DNA of 64,000 nucleotides from Hahnella lacustris (GCA_965194655.1 OZ239148.1:2046001-2110000); one strand, 5' to 3'; positions 53,877-62,727 are shown, counted from the first letter of the stretch. Notes: generated from the letters alone by a model not told the origin. A program made the numbers and translations.

Positions 53877-55674
53877 ACGCTTGCAATTGACGTGCCTGAA
53901 GCGCCCAGAGCTCGGCATATCGGCCATTCTGAGCCAAGAGTTCAGCATGCCGGCCCCGCTCCACCAAGCGCCCCGCCTCCAGCACGAGGATCTGGTCAGC
54001 GTCCACGATCGTCGACAGGCGATGCGCGATCACGAGCGTCGTGCGGCCCTGAGCGATCTCTCGAATCTCCCTCTGGATCGCCTGCTCAGACTCACTGTCG
54101 AGTGAGGATGTGGCCTCATCGAAGACCATGATCTGGGGGCGCTTCAAGAGCGCTCGTGCAATCGCAACGCGCTGCTTCTCTCCGCCTGAAAGCTTGAGGC
54201 CCCGCTCTCCAACCAGAGTCTCCAGCCCCTGTGGAAGCTGCTCGAGAAGTCCTGAAAGATGGGCTGCATGGGCCACCTGAAGCAGTTCGGCATCACTTGC
54301 GTCGGGACGTCCATAGCGAATGTTGTATCCCAAGGTGTCATTGAACAAGACCGTGTCTTGAGGAACGATACCAATCGCCCGGCGCAGCGACTGCTGACTC
54401 ACCAGCCGGATGTCCTGCCCATCGATGAGGATGCGGCCCGACTGAGGGTCAAAGAATCGATAGAGCAATCGCGAGAGGGTCGACTTCCCTCCACCAGAGA
54501 CCCCGACAATCGCGGTCGTGGAGCCGGCGGGCACCTCAAAGCTCAGGTGATGGAGAATCGGTCGATCTGGGTTGTAAGAGAACCCGACAGAATCAAAAGC
54601 AATCTTGGCGCTGCCATAAAGGGCAAGCGCTGGCGCATGTGGTGCGTCTTCTACATCTCGAGACTGCCCAAGCAAACCAAAGAGGCGCTCCATATCGGTG
54701 AGGCTCTGTTTGGTCTCTCGATACAACACCCCCAGAAAATTTAAGGGCAGGTAGAGCTGAATCATGAAGGCGTTGACCAGCACCAGGTCTCCCAAGGTCA
54801 TCTCTCCCGACTGAACCCGAACCACTGCCTGCCAGATCATCAGCCCCACCGCCATGGCAATGACCAGGGACTGCCCCACATTCAAGAGCGAGAGAGACGC
54901 TTGGCTCTTGATGGCAGCCTCCTGCCAGCGCCGCAAGCTCTCGTCATAGCGGGAGGCTTCATATGCCTCGTTGTTGAAATACTTCACCGTCTCGTAGTTC
55001 ATCAAGGAATCAATCGCCCTTGCATTGGCTCTGCTGTCGAGCTCATTGGCCTGACGCCGAAAATGGGTTCGCCACTCCGTGATCAAGACCGTAAAAACGG
55101 CATAGATCACCAGCGCAGAAAGGGCAATCACAGCAAATACAGGGGGGTAGTGCCAGGCCAACCAACTGGTCACCAGCAGGACTTCAACCACGGTGGGAAG
55201 GATGCTGTAGAGCGTGAAGTTCACCAGGGTGGCAACCCCTCGTGCACCGCGCTCCATGTCTCGGCTCAGCCCCCCCGTCTGTCGGTCCAGATGAAAACGC
55301 AATGAGAGGCTATGCAGGTGCTCGAAGACTCGGCGCGAAATGTCTCGAACCGCTCCCTGAGTCACCCGCGCGAAAATGAGCTCGCGCAACTCGGTGAAAG
55401 CGGTTGAGGCCAGCCGCAGGGCCGCATAGCCCAACACCAATCCTGTCGGCACGGCCAGCGCAGCAGTGGCCGGCGTGGAGAGGTGATCTACGATGCCCTT
55501 GAGCACCACTGGCACACCCACAGTCGCCAGTTTGGCTGCAAGCAAGGCTGCCAGTGCTAGGGCGATCCGCGTGCGGTACGCAAGGAGATAGGGGATGAGG
55601 TCACGGATGACCGCCCAGTTCGAGCGTGCAGCGGAACCGGTGGGGAGCGGAGATGGGAGGGAAGCGTTGCGCAT
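53875..55674 (-). CDS. Atm1-type ABC exporter (fused permease-ATPase)
   Basis: This is a half-transporter of 599 residues with six membrane helices followed by an ATPase domain. It resembles Atm1/HMT1-type exporters of glutathione conjugates or metal-glutathione complexes. The membrane part shows RQTGGLSRDMERGARG, and NYETVKYFNNEAYEASRY is diagnostic of the Atm1 group. The ATPase has VGVSGGGKSTLSRLLYR, VPQDTVLFNDTLGYNIRYG, LSGGEKQRVAIARALLK and IMVFDEATSSLD. It lies 23 bases after cynS and could be cotranscribed with it. Confidence 0.92.
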   Translation of the reverse strand: MRNASLPSPLPTGSAARSNWAVIRDLIPYLLAYRTRIALALAALLAAKLATVGVPVVLKGIVDHLSTPATAALAVPTGLVLGYAALRLASTAFTELRELIFARVTQGAVRDISRRVFEHLHSLSLRFHLDRQTGGLSRDMERGARGVATLVNFTLYSILPTVVEVLLVTSWLAWHYPPVFAVIALSALVIYAVFTVLITEWRTHFRRQANELDSRANARAIDSLMNYETVKYFNNEAYEASRYDESLRRWQEAAIKSQASLSLLNVGQSLVIAMAVGLMIWQAVVRVQSGEMTLGDLVLVNAFMIQLYLPLNFLGVLYRETKQSLTDMERLFGLLGQSRDVEDAPHAPALALYGSAKIAFDSVGFSYNPDRPILHHLSFEVPAGSTTAIVGVSGGGKSTLSRLLYRFFDPQSGRILIDGQDIRLVSQQSLRRAIGIVPQDTVLFNDTLGYNIRYGRPDASDAELLQVAHAAHLSGLLEQLPQGLETLVGERGLKLSGGEKQRVAIARALLKRPQIMVFDEATSSLDSESEQAIQREIREIAQGRTTLVIAHRLSTIVDADQILVLEAGRLVERGRHAELLAQNGRYAELWALQARQLQA

Positions 55675-55697
55675 CCCCCCATCGTAACGAATGAGGT

Positions 55698-56165
55698 CTA
55701 GTAGGTTTTGTAGCCGAGGTACTTACCCGACATCACAATGCGCACCCGATCGCCGTTGGGATCCGCCTCACGCTGCAGATCCATCTTGAAATCGATCGCG
55801 CTCATGATGCCATCCCCAAACTCCTCATGAATCAGTTCTTTAAAAGTGGTCCCATAGACGGAGATGAGTTCGTAGAACCGATAAATGAGCGGATCTGTGG
55901 GAACCGCAGTCGGCAGTGAACCCTTGTAGGGAACCGCCTCAAGAATGGGGACTGCCGTTGCAGGAAGACCGAAAATCTTGGCGACCGTCTTGGCCTGTGC
56001 GTTGGTCAGGGCCATCTGTCCGAGGCAGGCCGCGGTGGTCCACTCCTTTGAGAGTTTCAATTTGGCTGCCACATCAGCCCACTTGATCTTCTTCTGAATC
56101 TTGGTGGCCATGATCAGATCAGTCACCTCTTCTCGGGTCATAGGCGTGGTCAAAGCGGTGGTCAT
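55698..56165 (-). CDS. cynS: Cyanate hydratase (cyanase)
   Basis: CynS converts cyanate and bicarbonate to ammonia and carbon dioxide in the cytoplasm. The 155-residue protein from ATG 56165 has the catalytic residues Arg96, Glu99 and Ser122, with the same numbering as the E. coli enzyme. The surrounding IYRFYELISVYG and GDGIMSAIDF are conserved. A GGAGAA site supports the start. It follows the CynD-type ATPase by 13 bases, so uptake and breakdown are coupled. No carbonic anhydrase (cynT) is adjacent. Confidence 0.97.
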   Translation of the reverse strand: MTTALTTPMTREEVTDLIMATKIQKKIKWADVAAKLKLSKEWTTAACLGQMALTNAQAKTVAKIFGLPATAVPILEAVPYKGSLPTAVPTDPLIYRFYELISVYGTTFKELIHEEFGDGIMSAIDFKMDLQREADPNGDRVRIVMSGKYLGYKTY

Positions 56166-56178
56166 ACAAGTTCTCCAG

Positions 56179-57045
56179 TTAGTTGAGGACGGAAGCATGG
56201 GTACGATTCGATAATCCCGGTGTCACGAGGCGTGCGGAGAGTGGCTTCTTCTCCTCTCCGGCAGCGATCGCCTTGGCCCGATTCACCAAGAAGTCCACCA
56301 AGTGATTTCGAATGGGGTAGTACTGCGGGTCATGGTGGAGCGTGGCGCGCTTTCGATCTCTTGGCAGCGTGTTCACCACAATCTCAGCAATCACGGCCTG
56401 AGGGCCGTTGGACATCAGGAAGATCTTGTCCGCCAGGAAAATGGCCTCATCGACATCGTGGGTGATCATGAACACGGTCTGTTCAGTCTGTTGCACAATG
56501 CCCAGCAACTCATCCTGAATACTGCCTCGCGTGAGTGCATCGAGTGCTCCGAAAGGCTCATCCAGTAGCAGCATCTTGGGCTGAATAGAGAACGCCCGGG
56601 CAATCCCAACCCTCTGCTTCATACCGCCAGAAAGCTCCGAAGGGCGCTTCTTTTCGGCCCCACTCAGGTGGACCATTTCAATGAAGCGCCTCGCATGATC
56701 CTCAATCTGCTGACGAGACCAGTCCGGATGACGGGCACGAACGGCAAAGGCCACGTTTTCAAGGACCGTCAGCCAGGGCATGAGCGCATGAGACTGGAAG
56801 ACCACACCTCGGTCGAGGCTAGGACCCGAGACCTCTCGACCATCCATAAAGACCTGCCCACTGCTCTGGGACTCTAGCCCGGCCAGCACATTGAGAATGG
56901 TCGTCTTTCCACACCCCGAGTGGCCGATGATGCACACGAACTCCCCCTTCTCGATGGTGAAGTTCACTCCTGCGAAGACTTCAGTCTCTCCACCGCTTCG
57001 GCTGGGATAGACTTTTCGCAACTGATCGACTTTCAGGTAACTCAT
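56179..57045 (-). CDS. cynD: Cyanate/nitrate ABC transporter, ATP-binding protein
   Basis: This is an ATPase of 288 residues of the NrtD/SsuB/TauB group. Walker A is GHSGCGKTT, the Q-loop region FQSHALMPWLTVLEN, the signature LSGGMKQRVGIARAF and Walker B LLLDEPFGALD. The C-terminal extension is short, so it is the CynD/NrtD-like single-domain type. It sits between the permease gene and cynS. Cyanate is preferred as substrate from context; nitrate or another oxyanion is possible. Confidence 0.9.
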   Translation of the reverse strand: MSYLKVDQLRKVYPSRSGGETEVFAGVNFTIEKGEFVCIIGHSGCGKTTILNVLAGLESQSSGQVFMDGREVSGPSLDRGVVFQSHALMPWLTVLENVAFAVRARHPDWSRQQIEDHARRFIEMVHLSGAEKKRPSELSGGMKQRVGIARAFSIQPKMLLLDEPFGALDALTRGSIQDELLGIVQQTEQTVFMITHDVDEAIFLADKIFLMSNGPQAVIAEIVVNTLPRDRKRATLHHDPQYYPIRNHLVDFLVNRAKAIAAGEEKKPLSARLVTPGLSNRTHASVLN

Positions 57046-57057
57046 GGTCTCGACTCC

Positions 57058-57903
57058 TTAATCGCGATAAGTCACTGCGCGTTGCAGGCGAGCAAAGCCC
57101 GTATCCAACAGCATGCCCACCAGGCCGATGGCCAGCACCGCCACGAGAATGTTGGCAATCGAGAGGTTGTTCCACTCGTTCCAGACGAAGTAGCCAATTC
57201 CCGTTCCACCCACCAACATCTCTGCTGCAACGATCACCAGCCATGCAATACCAATCGAAATGCGCATACCGGTCATGATGGTCGGTGCTGCAGCCGGGAG
57301 TACGACAGACCAAGCCTTTCGCAGGGGGCGAAGCTCGAGCGTCTTCGCCACATCCAGCCATTCCTTTCGAACGGTAGAGACTCCAAAGGCTGTGTTCATC
57401 AGCATGGGCCAGACCGAACACACGAAGATCACGAAGACGGCCGAGACATTGCTGTCTTTCAGGGTGAAAAGTGCCAAGGGCATCCAGGCCAAGGGCGAGA
57501 TGGGCTTGAGCACCTGAATGAATGGATCAAAGGCTCTCATCAGAAGCGGCGACATGCCAATCACGAAGCCCAAGGGAATTGCCACCAAAGCAGCGATCCC
57601 GAAACCCAAGGCCACTCTCCAGATCGAATAGGCCAGCTGAATCCCGATGCCCTTGTCGTTCGGTCCACGGTCATAGAAGGGGTCGGAGACGGCTTCCAGC
57701 AGCTTCTCGCCGAGATCTGCTGGCCGAGGAAAGGCAGACTTCTGCCCCGTGGCGGCAGCACCCCCCACCAGCTTGGCATATTCGTCATCGACGATCACCG
57801 CCCCTCCGGTGGGCATGGTGGCCACCTGCCAGGTGACCAAGAACACCGCCAAGAGAAAGATGGAGAGGATCGCGGCACGAAGCGTGATGGAGGCCGACTT
57901 CAT
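57058..57903 (-). CDS. cynB: Cyanate/nitrate ABC transporter permease
   Basis: This is an inner-membrane permease of 281 residues with about six helices, of the NrtB/CynB/TauC family. The EAA loop region is VRKEWLDVAKTLELRPLRKA and the C-terminal helix pair contains GYFVWNEWNNLSIANI. TM1 spans about residues 8-28, followed by a long periplasmic loop typical of NrtB. The start overlaps the binding protein stop as TGATG. Confidence 0.9.
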   Translation of the reverse strand: MKSASITLRAAILSIFLLAVFLVTWQVATMPTGGAVIVDDEYAKLVGGAAATGQKSAFPRPADLGEKLLEAVSDPFYDRGPNDKGIGIQLAYSIWRVALGFGIAALVAIPLGFVIGMSPLLMRAFDPFIQVLKPISPLAWMPLALFTLKDSNVSAVFVIFVCSVWPMLMNTAFGVSTVRKEWLDVAKTLELRPLRKAWSVVLPAAAPTIMTGMRISIGIAWLVIVAAEMLVGGTGIGYFVWNEWNNLSIANILVAVLAIGLVGMLLDTGFARLQRAVTYRD

Positions 57904-59276
57904 CAGGTCCTCCGAATGTTGAAGCTGTTGACATACTCAGCAGGCTTGGCCGGATCAAAGGGTTTACCCATCACCGAAAACGACTTGGAGCTGGTCGCCG
58001 GCGGCGTCAATCCCGCCTCTTTCATCAGTCGCGCTGCATCCGTGGCCAAGAAGACCTCTCGAGCAACCTTCTGATAATCAACGGGTCCTTTGATCTGACC
58101 CCAACGCTGCATCTGGGTGAGAATCCAAACAGCGAAGGACTCCCAAGGGAATGGGTCGAAATCAATCCGGTCTGGGACCTTGCGAACGTTGCCCAGCCCG
58201 TCTGCAAACGTGCCAGTGAGAATCTGCTCCACCACCGTCAAAGGCTGATTCAGGTAGTTGGGCGGCGCAATGGCTGCTGCAATCTCCTTGCGGTTCTCTG
58301 GTTTGCGTGCATATGCCGTGGCCTGAATGATGGCCCTCAACAATGCGCCGTACGTGTTGGGCATTTCCGTCACGAACGACTTGCTGGCGGCAAATGCGCA
58401 GCAAGGGTGCCCATCCCAAATCTCCTTGGACAAGATGTGAATGAATCCCACTCCGTCGTAAACGGCGCGCTGGTTCACTGGGTCCGGCGCAAGAAATCCA
58501 TCAATGTTGTCCGCTCTGAGGTTCGCCACCATCTCGGGAGGAGGCACCACGCGAATCTGGACATCCTTGTCGGGGTCAAGGCCATACTCCGCCAGGTAGT
58601 AGCGCAGCAGGTAGTTGTGCATGGAGTAGTCGAAAGGAACTGCGAATTTGAAGCCCTTCCACTGCTTTGGATCGCGTTTGTCCTTGTGCTTTATGGCAAG
58701 GGTGATGGCCTGCCCGTTGATGTTCTCGACTGCTGGCATGGTGTAGGGCTGAGGGGCCGCGCCTGCACCCAATGAAATGGCCAGAGGCATGGGAGAGAGC
58801 ATGTGGGCAGCGTCGTACTCCTTGTTGAGCGCCTTGTCGCGAACCACGGCCCAGCCCGCAGTCTTCACGACCTCAACATCCAGACCTTGCTTGGAATAAA
58901 AGCCCATGGGATGCGCCATGATGATGGGCGTGGCGCATGTAATGGGAATGAAGCCCACCTTGAGTTTGGTCTTTTCAGGCTTACCTGAGCTCTGTGCAAA
59001 GGCCTCCTTGGCGGCCGCAAGAGGAAAGAGGCTGGCAATGGCAGCGGAGGCGGTGGGCGTGCCCACGGCCTTGAGAAAGTTTCGCCTGAGCTCATCATTC
59101 GGGAACAAGGCTCGCATCAGGCCCTGCTCCACCACGCGCTCGAGCAAAGCATCGCCTTGCTGATGCTCCTGAGCAATCTGGGCTGCGCGGTGTTCGCTCT
59201 CTGAGGCATGTTGGCCACAGGAACAGCTCGACTTCAAACGACTGTCTGCACTGAATGGATTCTTGAAGAGGGACAT
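57903..59276 (-). CDS. cynA: Cyanate/nitrate ABC transporter, binding protein (NrtA-like) with Tat-like signal
   Basis: This is a substrate-binding protein of 457 residues, NrtA/CynA family. The export signal is internal: a twin-arginine motif RRNFLKAVG at residues 64-72 precedes a mildly hydrophobic stretch ending AFAQ near residue 94. Before it lies a hydrophilic N-terminus with CSCGQH (Cys18, Cys20). The binding domain follows, starting KLKVGFIPITCATPIIMAH. Gene context with cynS favours cyanate as the ligand. First gene behind the sigma-54-type promoter. Confidence 0.9.
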   Translation of the reverse strand: MSLFKNPFSADSRLKSSCSCGQHASESEHRAAQIAQEHQQGDALLERVVEQGLMRALFPNDELRRNFLKAVGTPTASAAIASLFPLAAAKEAFAQSSGKPEKTKLKVGFIPITCATPIIMAHPMGFYSKQGLDVEVVKTAGWAVVRDKALNKEYDAAHMLSPMPLAISLGAGAAPQPYTMPAVENINGQAITLAIKHKDKRDPKQWKGFKFAVPFDYSMHNYLLRYYLAEYGLDPDKDVQIRVVPPPEMVANLRADNIDGFLAPDPVNQRAVYDGVGFIHILSKEIWDGHPCCAFAASKSFVTEMPNTYGALLRAIIQATAYARKPENRKEIAAAIAPPNYLNQPLTVVEQILTGTFADGLGNVRKVPDRIDFDPFPWESFAVWILTQMQRWGQIKGPVDYQKVAREVFLATDAARLMKEAGLTPPATSSKSFSVMGKPFDPAKPAEYVNSFNIRRT

Positions 59277-59314
59277 GTTGTGACTCCGGTGTCTGAGGTT
59301 GGCCGAAGCGGGTT

Positions 59315-59330
59315 TGCATCAACCGTGCCA
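59315..59330 (-). promoter_or_regulatory. Sigma-54 promoter upstream of the cyanate operon
   Basis: The minus strand reads TGGCACGGTTGATGCA, a GG-N10-GC arrangement matching the -24/-12 consensus TGGCACG-N4-TTGCA except for one base. It lies 39 bases before the cynA start, giving a leader of about 28 bases. The rest of the 231-base gap holds a palindrome and an NtrC-like site. Confidence 0.75.
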
Positions 59331-59332
59331 GT

Positions 59333-59346
59333 GCCCCACGTGGGGC
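59333..59346. promoter_or_regulatory. Perfect 14-bp palindrome GCCCCACGTGGGGC
   Basis: It is a perfect palindrome directly upstream of the sigma-54 element, centred on CACGTG. It could be an operator for a dimeric regulator. No partner protein is encoded next to it. Confidence 0.5.
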
Positions 59347-59460
59347 CCCGAAGCCGGGTCTATCCCAGCCGTGAGGCCGGTCGTGGCGGTCAAGTGGGTG
59401 ATCGGAATCGATCCGCGTGCCTTCGCGCGGCAGCGTCCTTAACCAAGGCGGTGCGGCTCA

Positions 59461-59477
59461 GTCACCAATTCGGTGCA
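59461..59477. promoter_or_regulatory. NtrC-like enhancer site
   Basis: gtcaccaattcggtgca matches the dyad TGCACC-N5-GGTGCA at ten of twelve fixed positions. It is about 155-175 bases upstream of the expected start of transcription, within the usual range for NtrC enhancers. A second inverted repeat (ggtgc-gatt-gcacc, 59485-59498) is beside it. Confidence 0.5.
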
Positions 59478-59507
59478 TTCGAGCGGTGCGATTGCACCAA
59501 TGAGCGA

Positions 59508-60362
59508 TCAGACGCAGGGGACGGTTGCGATCCAACCCTCGAGTGGATCCACCCGAGCGGATAGTCCGAAATGAGGGGTGAGAACAGCCTGCGCGGCTTG
59601 AAGCGCACAGATCGCCGCATCCAGCTGATCAGCGGACCCCTCTTGCACCAGGCGCTGCCTCCAAGATGCAGAGAGTTTGAGCTGAGGCCACGGGGCGCCC
59701 TCTGCACAGAGCGCCCGGAGGATCTCTTCTCTGACTCGAAGACGCTCCAGGGTCTGTGCTGAAGGGGTGTCGCTTTTATAGGAGGCGCGACTAATCTGTC
59801 GCGCGAGATAAGCAGGATAGGCTTCTAACGCCATTCGACGCCCACTCGACGCAGGCGCAATGGCGGCAGGGTACTGGTGCGCGGGCAACCAGACTCCCGC
59901 ATCTTTCAGGCGTTTGGCTCCCTCCTTCATCATCCAGGCCACGGGAGGGTTGGTCCATCGCATGGCAGGACTCGATCCCGCAGGCCGATCGGCGGTTCGC
60001 CAAGCAAACTTCTGCCCTGCGGGTCGCGCATCACACCAAGCCTTAAAGCAGAGTCGAAGATCCTCACGCGTCTGCAAAAAGAAGAAGTCCACAAAGTCGG
60101 CCCATTCCGTTGGCCAGCCGTAGTGCTCGATCAGGGCTCGGGGCTGGCCAAACGGCAGGTCAAACCCGCCGACCCAAGGGCCCGGAGTCTGAAGAAATGC
60201 CTCAAACGCAGGCCAGTCTGGCACCAGGTCCACTCGTTCCAGGTCCAGCGTGGGCGGTCCCTTTGCAGACAATGTGGCCACTGCAATGGTGATCGGCTTG
60301 CGGGCAGAAGGGGCCGAACTAAAGTCCACCCCATAGATCCGAACGCCATGCCAATCGGTCAT
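59508..60362 (-). CDS. DUF429 domain-containing protein
   Basis: This is a 284-residue protein of unknown function with an RNase H/actin-like fold pattern. It has an acidic start GVDFSSAPSARKP, GGFDLPFGQPR, the EAYPAYLARQ segment and a late SADQLDAAICALQAAQA. The conserved aspartates at both ends suggest a metal-dependent active site, but no reaction is established. It follows clsB with a 4-base overlap and ends the aspS operon. The sigma-54 region of the cyanate genes begins after its stop. Confidence 0.82.
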   Translation of the reverse strand: MTDWHGVRIYGVDFSSAPSARKPITIAVATLSAKGPPTLDLERVDLVPDWPAFEAFLQTPGPWVGGFDLPFGQPRALIEHYGWPTEWADFVDFFFLQTREDLRLCFKAWCDARPAGQKFAWRTADRPAGSSPAMRWTNPPVAWMMKEGAKRLKDAGVWLPAHQYPAAIAPASSGRRMALEAYPAYLARQISRASYKSDTPSAQTLERLRVREEILRALCAEGAPWPQLKLSASWRQRLVQEGSADQLDAAICALQAAQAVLTPHFGLSARVDPLEGWIATVPCV

Positions 60363-61525
60363 CGAATGGCCCTCAGAATGCCCAGCACGACGGACAGCAT
60401 TCCCCTCTGGAAGACTCGTTGCGGCAGTCGCAGCAGACCCCCGAGGCCACGATGCGCCTCACGCCTAGAGGCATGATCGGGGGTCATCTGGGATCGCAGA
60501 TCGTGCAGCAAGGTCCTCGCAAACTCGGCGTCTTTCAACACGAGATTGGCCTCCAACGCCAGCCAGAGGGAAAACGGATCCCAGTTGCTGGAGCCCACCG
60601 TCGCCCAGTCATCAGCCACCAAAACCTTGGCATGCAGAAAACTCTCTTGGTACTCCCAGACCTCAATGCCCGCCTCCAGGAGTTCTTGAACCATCAGTTG
60701 CTCTGCCCAGCGCGCCCACCAATATTCTGTCCTCCCTTGAATGAGCAGGGACACACGTACCCCTCGCTGGGCTGCCTGAATCAGCAGACGTCGCAGTGAC
60801 CGGGTGGGAACAAAATAGGCCATGGCCAGGCACACCTCCGACCTCGCCTGACGCAAGAGCCTCGAGAGCGCTCTCTCAACGGCTCTGGGGTGCCGCAAAT
60901 CATCTCGGAACACCAGCCGCGCATGGGACCGACCAGAGCCTCTGCCCACAGACAAACGCGCCTGTGCCGAAGCCTGATCCTTTCGCATCTGCAACCATTG
61001 CGCTCGAACCGATCCCAGGCGCCATCCCGCGCGCCACCAGCTCTTGGCCATGGGAATCACCGCCTGAGCCTGGACCCTAGGGGAGTGACATCGAACCGCA
61101 TAATCGAGACGTGGTGCTGTAAGGGGTCCATGGTTCGGGTCCTCCCAATCGCTCAGGAGGTTGATGCCACCAACATAGAGGACGTCCTCATCGATCAGAA
61201 TCAGCTTGCGATGAAGTCGCTTCCAGGCCTTGAGCATCCAGGGCCGAAGCCGAGGCCGAAAGACCCGCAGCTCAATGCCCAACCCCTCAATCCAGGGCCT
61301 CAGACGCTCAGCATCGACACCACCTCCAAAGCCATCCACCAGGATTCGAACTTCGAGTCCACGTGCGGCCGCTCGGCCCATAGCCTCTAGAAGCATCCGG
61401 GTGGCGTGGTCTTCATGAAGCAGATAGGTCTCGACCCAGACACGGCTGCGGGCGTGAGCGAGATCACTCGCCACGCGATCAAACAGAGGCTCTGCACCTC
61501 GAACCAGCTCGAATCGCTCGATCAC
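60359..61525 (-). CDS. clsB: Cardiolipin synthase B-type phospholipase D protein
   Basis: This is a phospholipase D superfamily enzyme of 388 residues, expected to make cardiolipin at the inner membrane. Two HKD motifs are present: HRKLILIDED (His105, Lys107, Asp112) with GGINL after it, and HAKVLVADDWATVGSSNWD later. No N-terminal membrane helices are present, which fits ClsB rather than ClsA. The start is a GTG overlapping the previous stop (GTGA). Confidence 0.92.
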   Translation of the reverse strand: MIERFELVRGAEPLFDRVASDLAHARSRVWVETYLLHEDHATRMLLEAMGRAAARGLEVRILVDGFGGGVDAERLRPWIEGLGIELRVFRPRLRPWMLKAWKRLHRKLILIDEDVLYVGGINLLSDWEDPNHGPLTAPRLDYAVRCHSPRVQAQAVIPMAKSWWRAGWRLGSVRAQWLQMRKDQASAQARLSVGRGSGRSHARLVFRDDLRHPRAVERALSRLLRQARSEVCLAMAYFVPTRSLRRLLIQAAQRGVRVSLLIQGRTEYWWARWAEQLMVQELLEAGIEVWEYQESFLHAKVLVADDWATVGSSNWDPFSLWLALEANLVLKDAEFARTLLHDLRSQMTPDHASRREAHRGLGGLLRLPQRVFQRGMLSVVLGILRAIR

Positions 61526-62727
61526 CCCTCAGATTCCAGCTCAGCAAGCACGGGCAGGTGGTCGGAGATCTGAGACCAGCGAAGCCCACGAGGCCGACGA
61601 ATGGCCCGAGCGTGAAAGCCTCGCTGAAACATTCGATCCAAGCTCAAGAGCGGCGCCCAGCTCGGGAAGCTCCGATGGGGAGCAGCACGGCCAGCCTGAA
61701 TCACCTCACTGAGGCCCAGGTCTGAGAAATGACTGCTGCCGATTCTAAGCTGCCAGTCATTGAAGTCTCCAGCCACCACCACCGAGGACGATGGCGCTAC
61801 CGAGGCCCGAATCCACGCTGCCAGATGGTCGATCTGACGATGGCGACCGGCAGCGAGCAGGCCAAAATGCACCACAAACACGTGAAGAGGCTGAGTGGGC
61901 AGCTGAACGACTGCGTGCAAGACCGCACGTTTCTCCAAAACATGATCGGAGAAGTCGCGGGACTCCGAGTAGACGATGGGAAATCGTGAGAGCAAGGCAT
62001 TGCCATGGTGTCCATGCAGATAATGGGCCGCAGGGCCATAAGCCGTCTCGTAACCGAGCTCGGCGAGACGCTCGTGCTGGCCCTGACGCAGCGCCCAACG
62101 ATCCTGGCGCCCCTGAACCTCTTGAAGGCACATGAGGTCGGCATCGAGTGCGGTGATGCCATGAACCAGCTCCTCCATCACCGAACGGCTTCGCAGCGTA
62201 AGACGCCGCATCTGCGCCTTATGAATGTTGTAACTGGCAAGCCGAATCGGCTTGGCGTTTGAATGGGACCCTGCCGGTGTCCAGCCCTGACGTCGCGCCA
62301 GCTCTCGAATGGCCAGGACATTTGTCCACGAGAAGCACCGTTCGGCCGCCTCGGCCCAGGGCATCCAGCTCCAACGCACATGCTCGCGAGGTGAGAGCCG
62401 GGGGACGGTCCCACGCTCCACGCAGACGGAGAACCAGTGCTCTGTATTGTGCGTCACCCCCTCTGGGTACCGGTGTCGCCAGTGAGGGAATATCTCGTAG
62501 CGCTCGCGTTGATTCCAGTCGGACAGCTGCTCGGGGGGAACAGAGATGCCCGTCTCCTCTGCAAGCTCCCGAGCTGCCGCGAAGATGGGCGCCTCATCGA
62601 CTGCATCGAGACTGCCCGTGACAGACTGCCAAAAGCCGGTGTGATCCGCTCGCTCAATCAGAAGGACCCGTCCCTCTCGGTCATGAATCACGACCAGAAC
62701 GGAGACGGGAATTTTCGTGCCCGCCAT
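61522..62727 (-). CDS. nudB: NudB-EEP fusion: dihydroneopterin triphosphate diphosphatase plus EEP nuclease/phosphatase domain
   Basis: One frame of 401 residues has two enzymes. Residues 1-150 are a NudB-like Nudix domain: IPVSVLVVIHDREGRVLLI, TGFWQSVTGS and a Nudix box ending ARELAEETGI with one extra residue before its first glutamate. This domain would hydrolyse dihydroneopterin triphosphate in folate synthesis. A linker near residue 155 leads to an endonuclease/exonuclease/phosphatase domain: LASYNIHKAQ, LQEVQGRQ, VVAGDFNDWQ and SDHLPVLAEL. In relatives these are separate neighbouring genes. The stop overlaps clsB. Confidence 0.9.
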   Translation of the reverse strand: MAGTKIPVSVLVVIHDREGRVLLIERADHTGFWQSVTGSLDAVDEAPIFAAARELAEETGISVPPEQLSDWNQRERYEIFPHWRHRYPEGVTHNTEHWFSVCVERGTVPRLSPREHVRWSWMPWAEAAERCFSWTNVLAIRELARRQGWTPAGSHSNAKPIRLASYNIHKAQMRRLTLRSRSVMEELVHGITALDADLMCLQEVQGRQDRWALRQGQHERLAELGYETAYGPAAHYLHGHHGNALLSRFPIVYSESRDFSDHVLEKRAVLHAVVQLPTQPLHVFVVHFGLLAAGRHRQIDHLAAWIRASVAPSSSVVVAGDFNDWQLRIGSSHFSDLGLSEVIQAGRAAPHRSFPSWAPLLSLDRMFQRGFHARAIRRPRGLRWSQISDHLPVLAELESEG

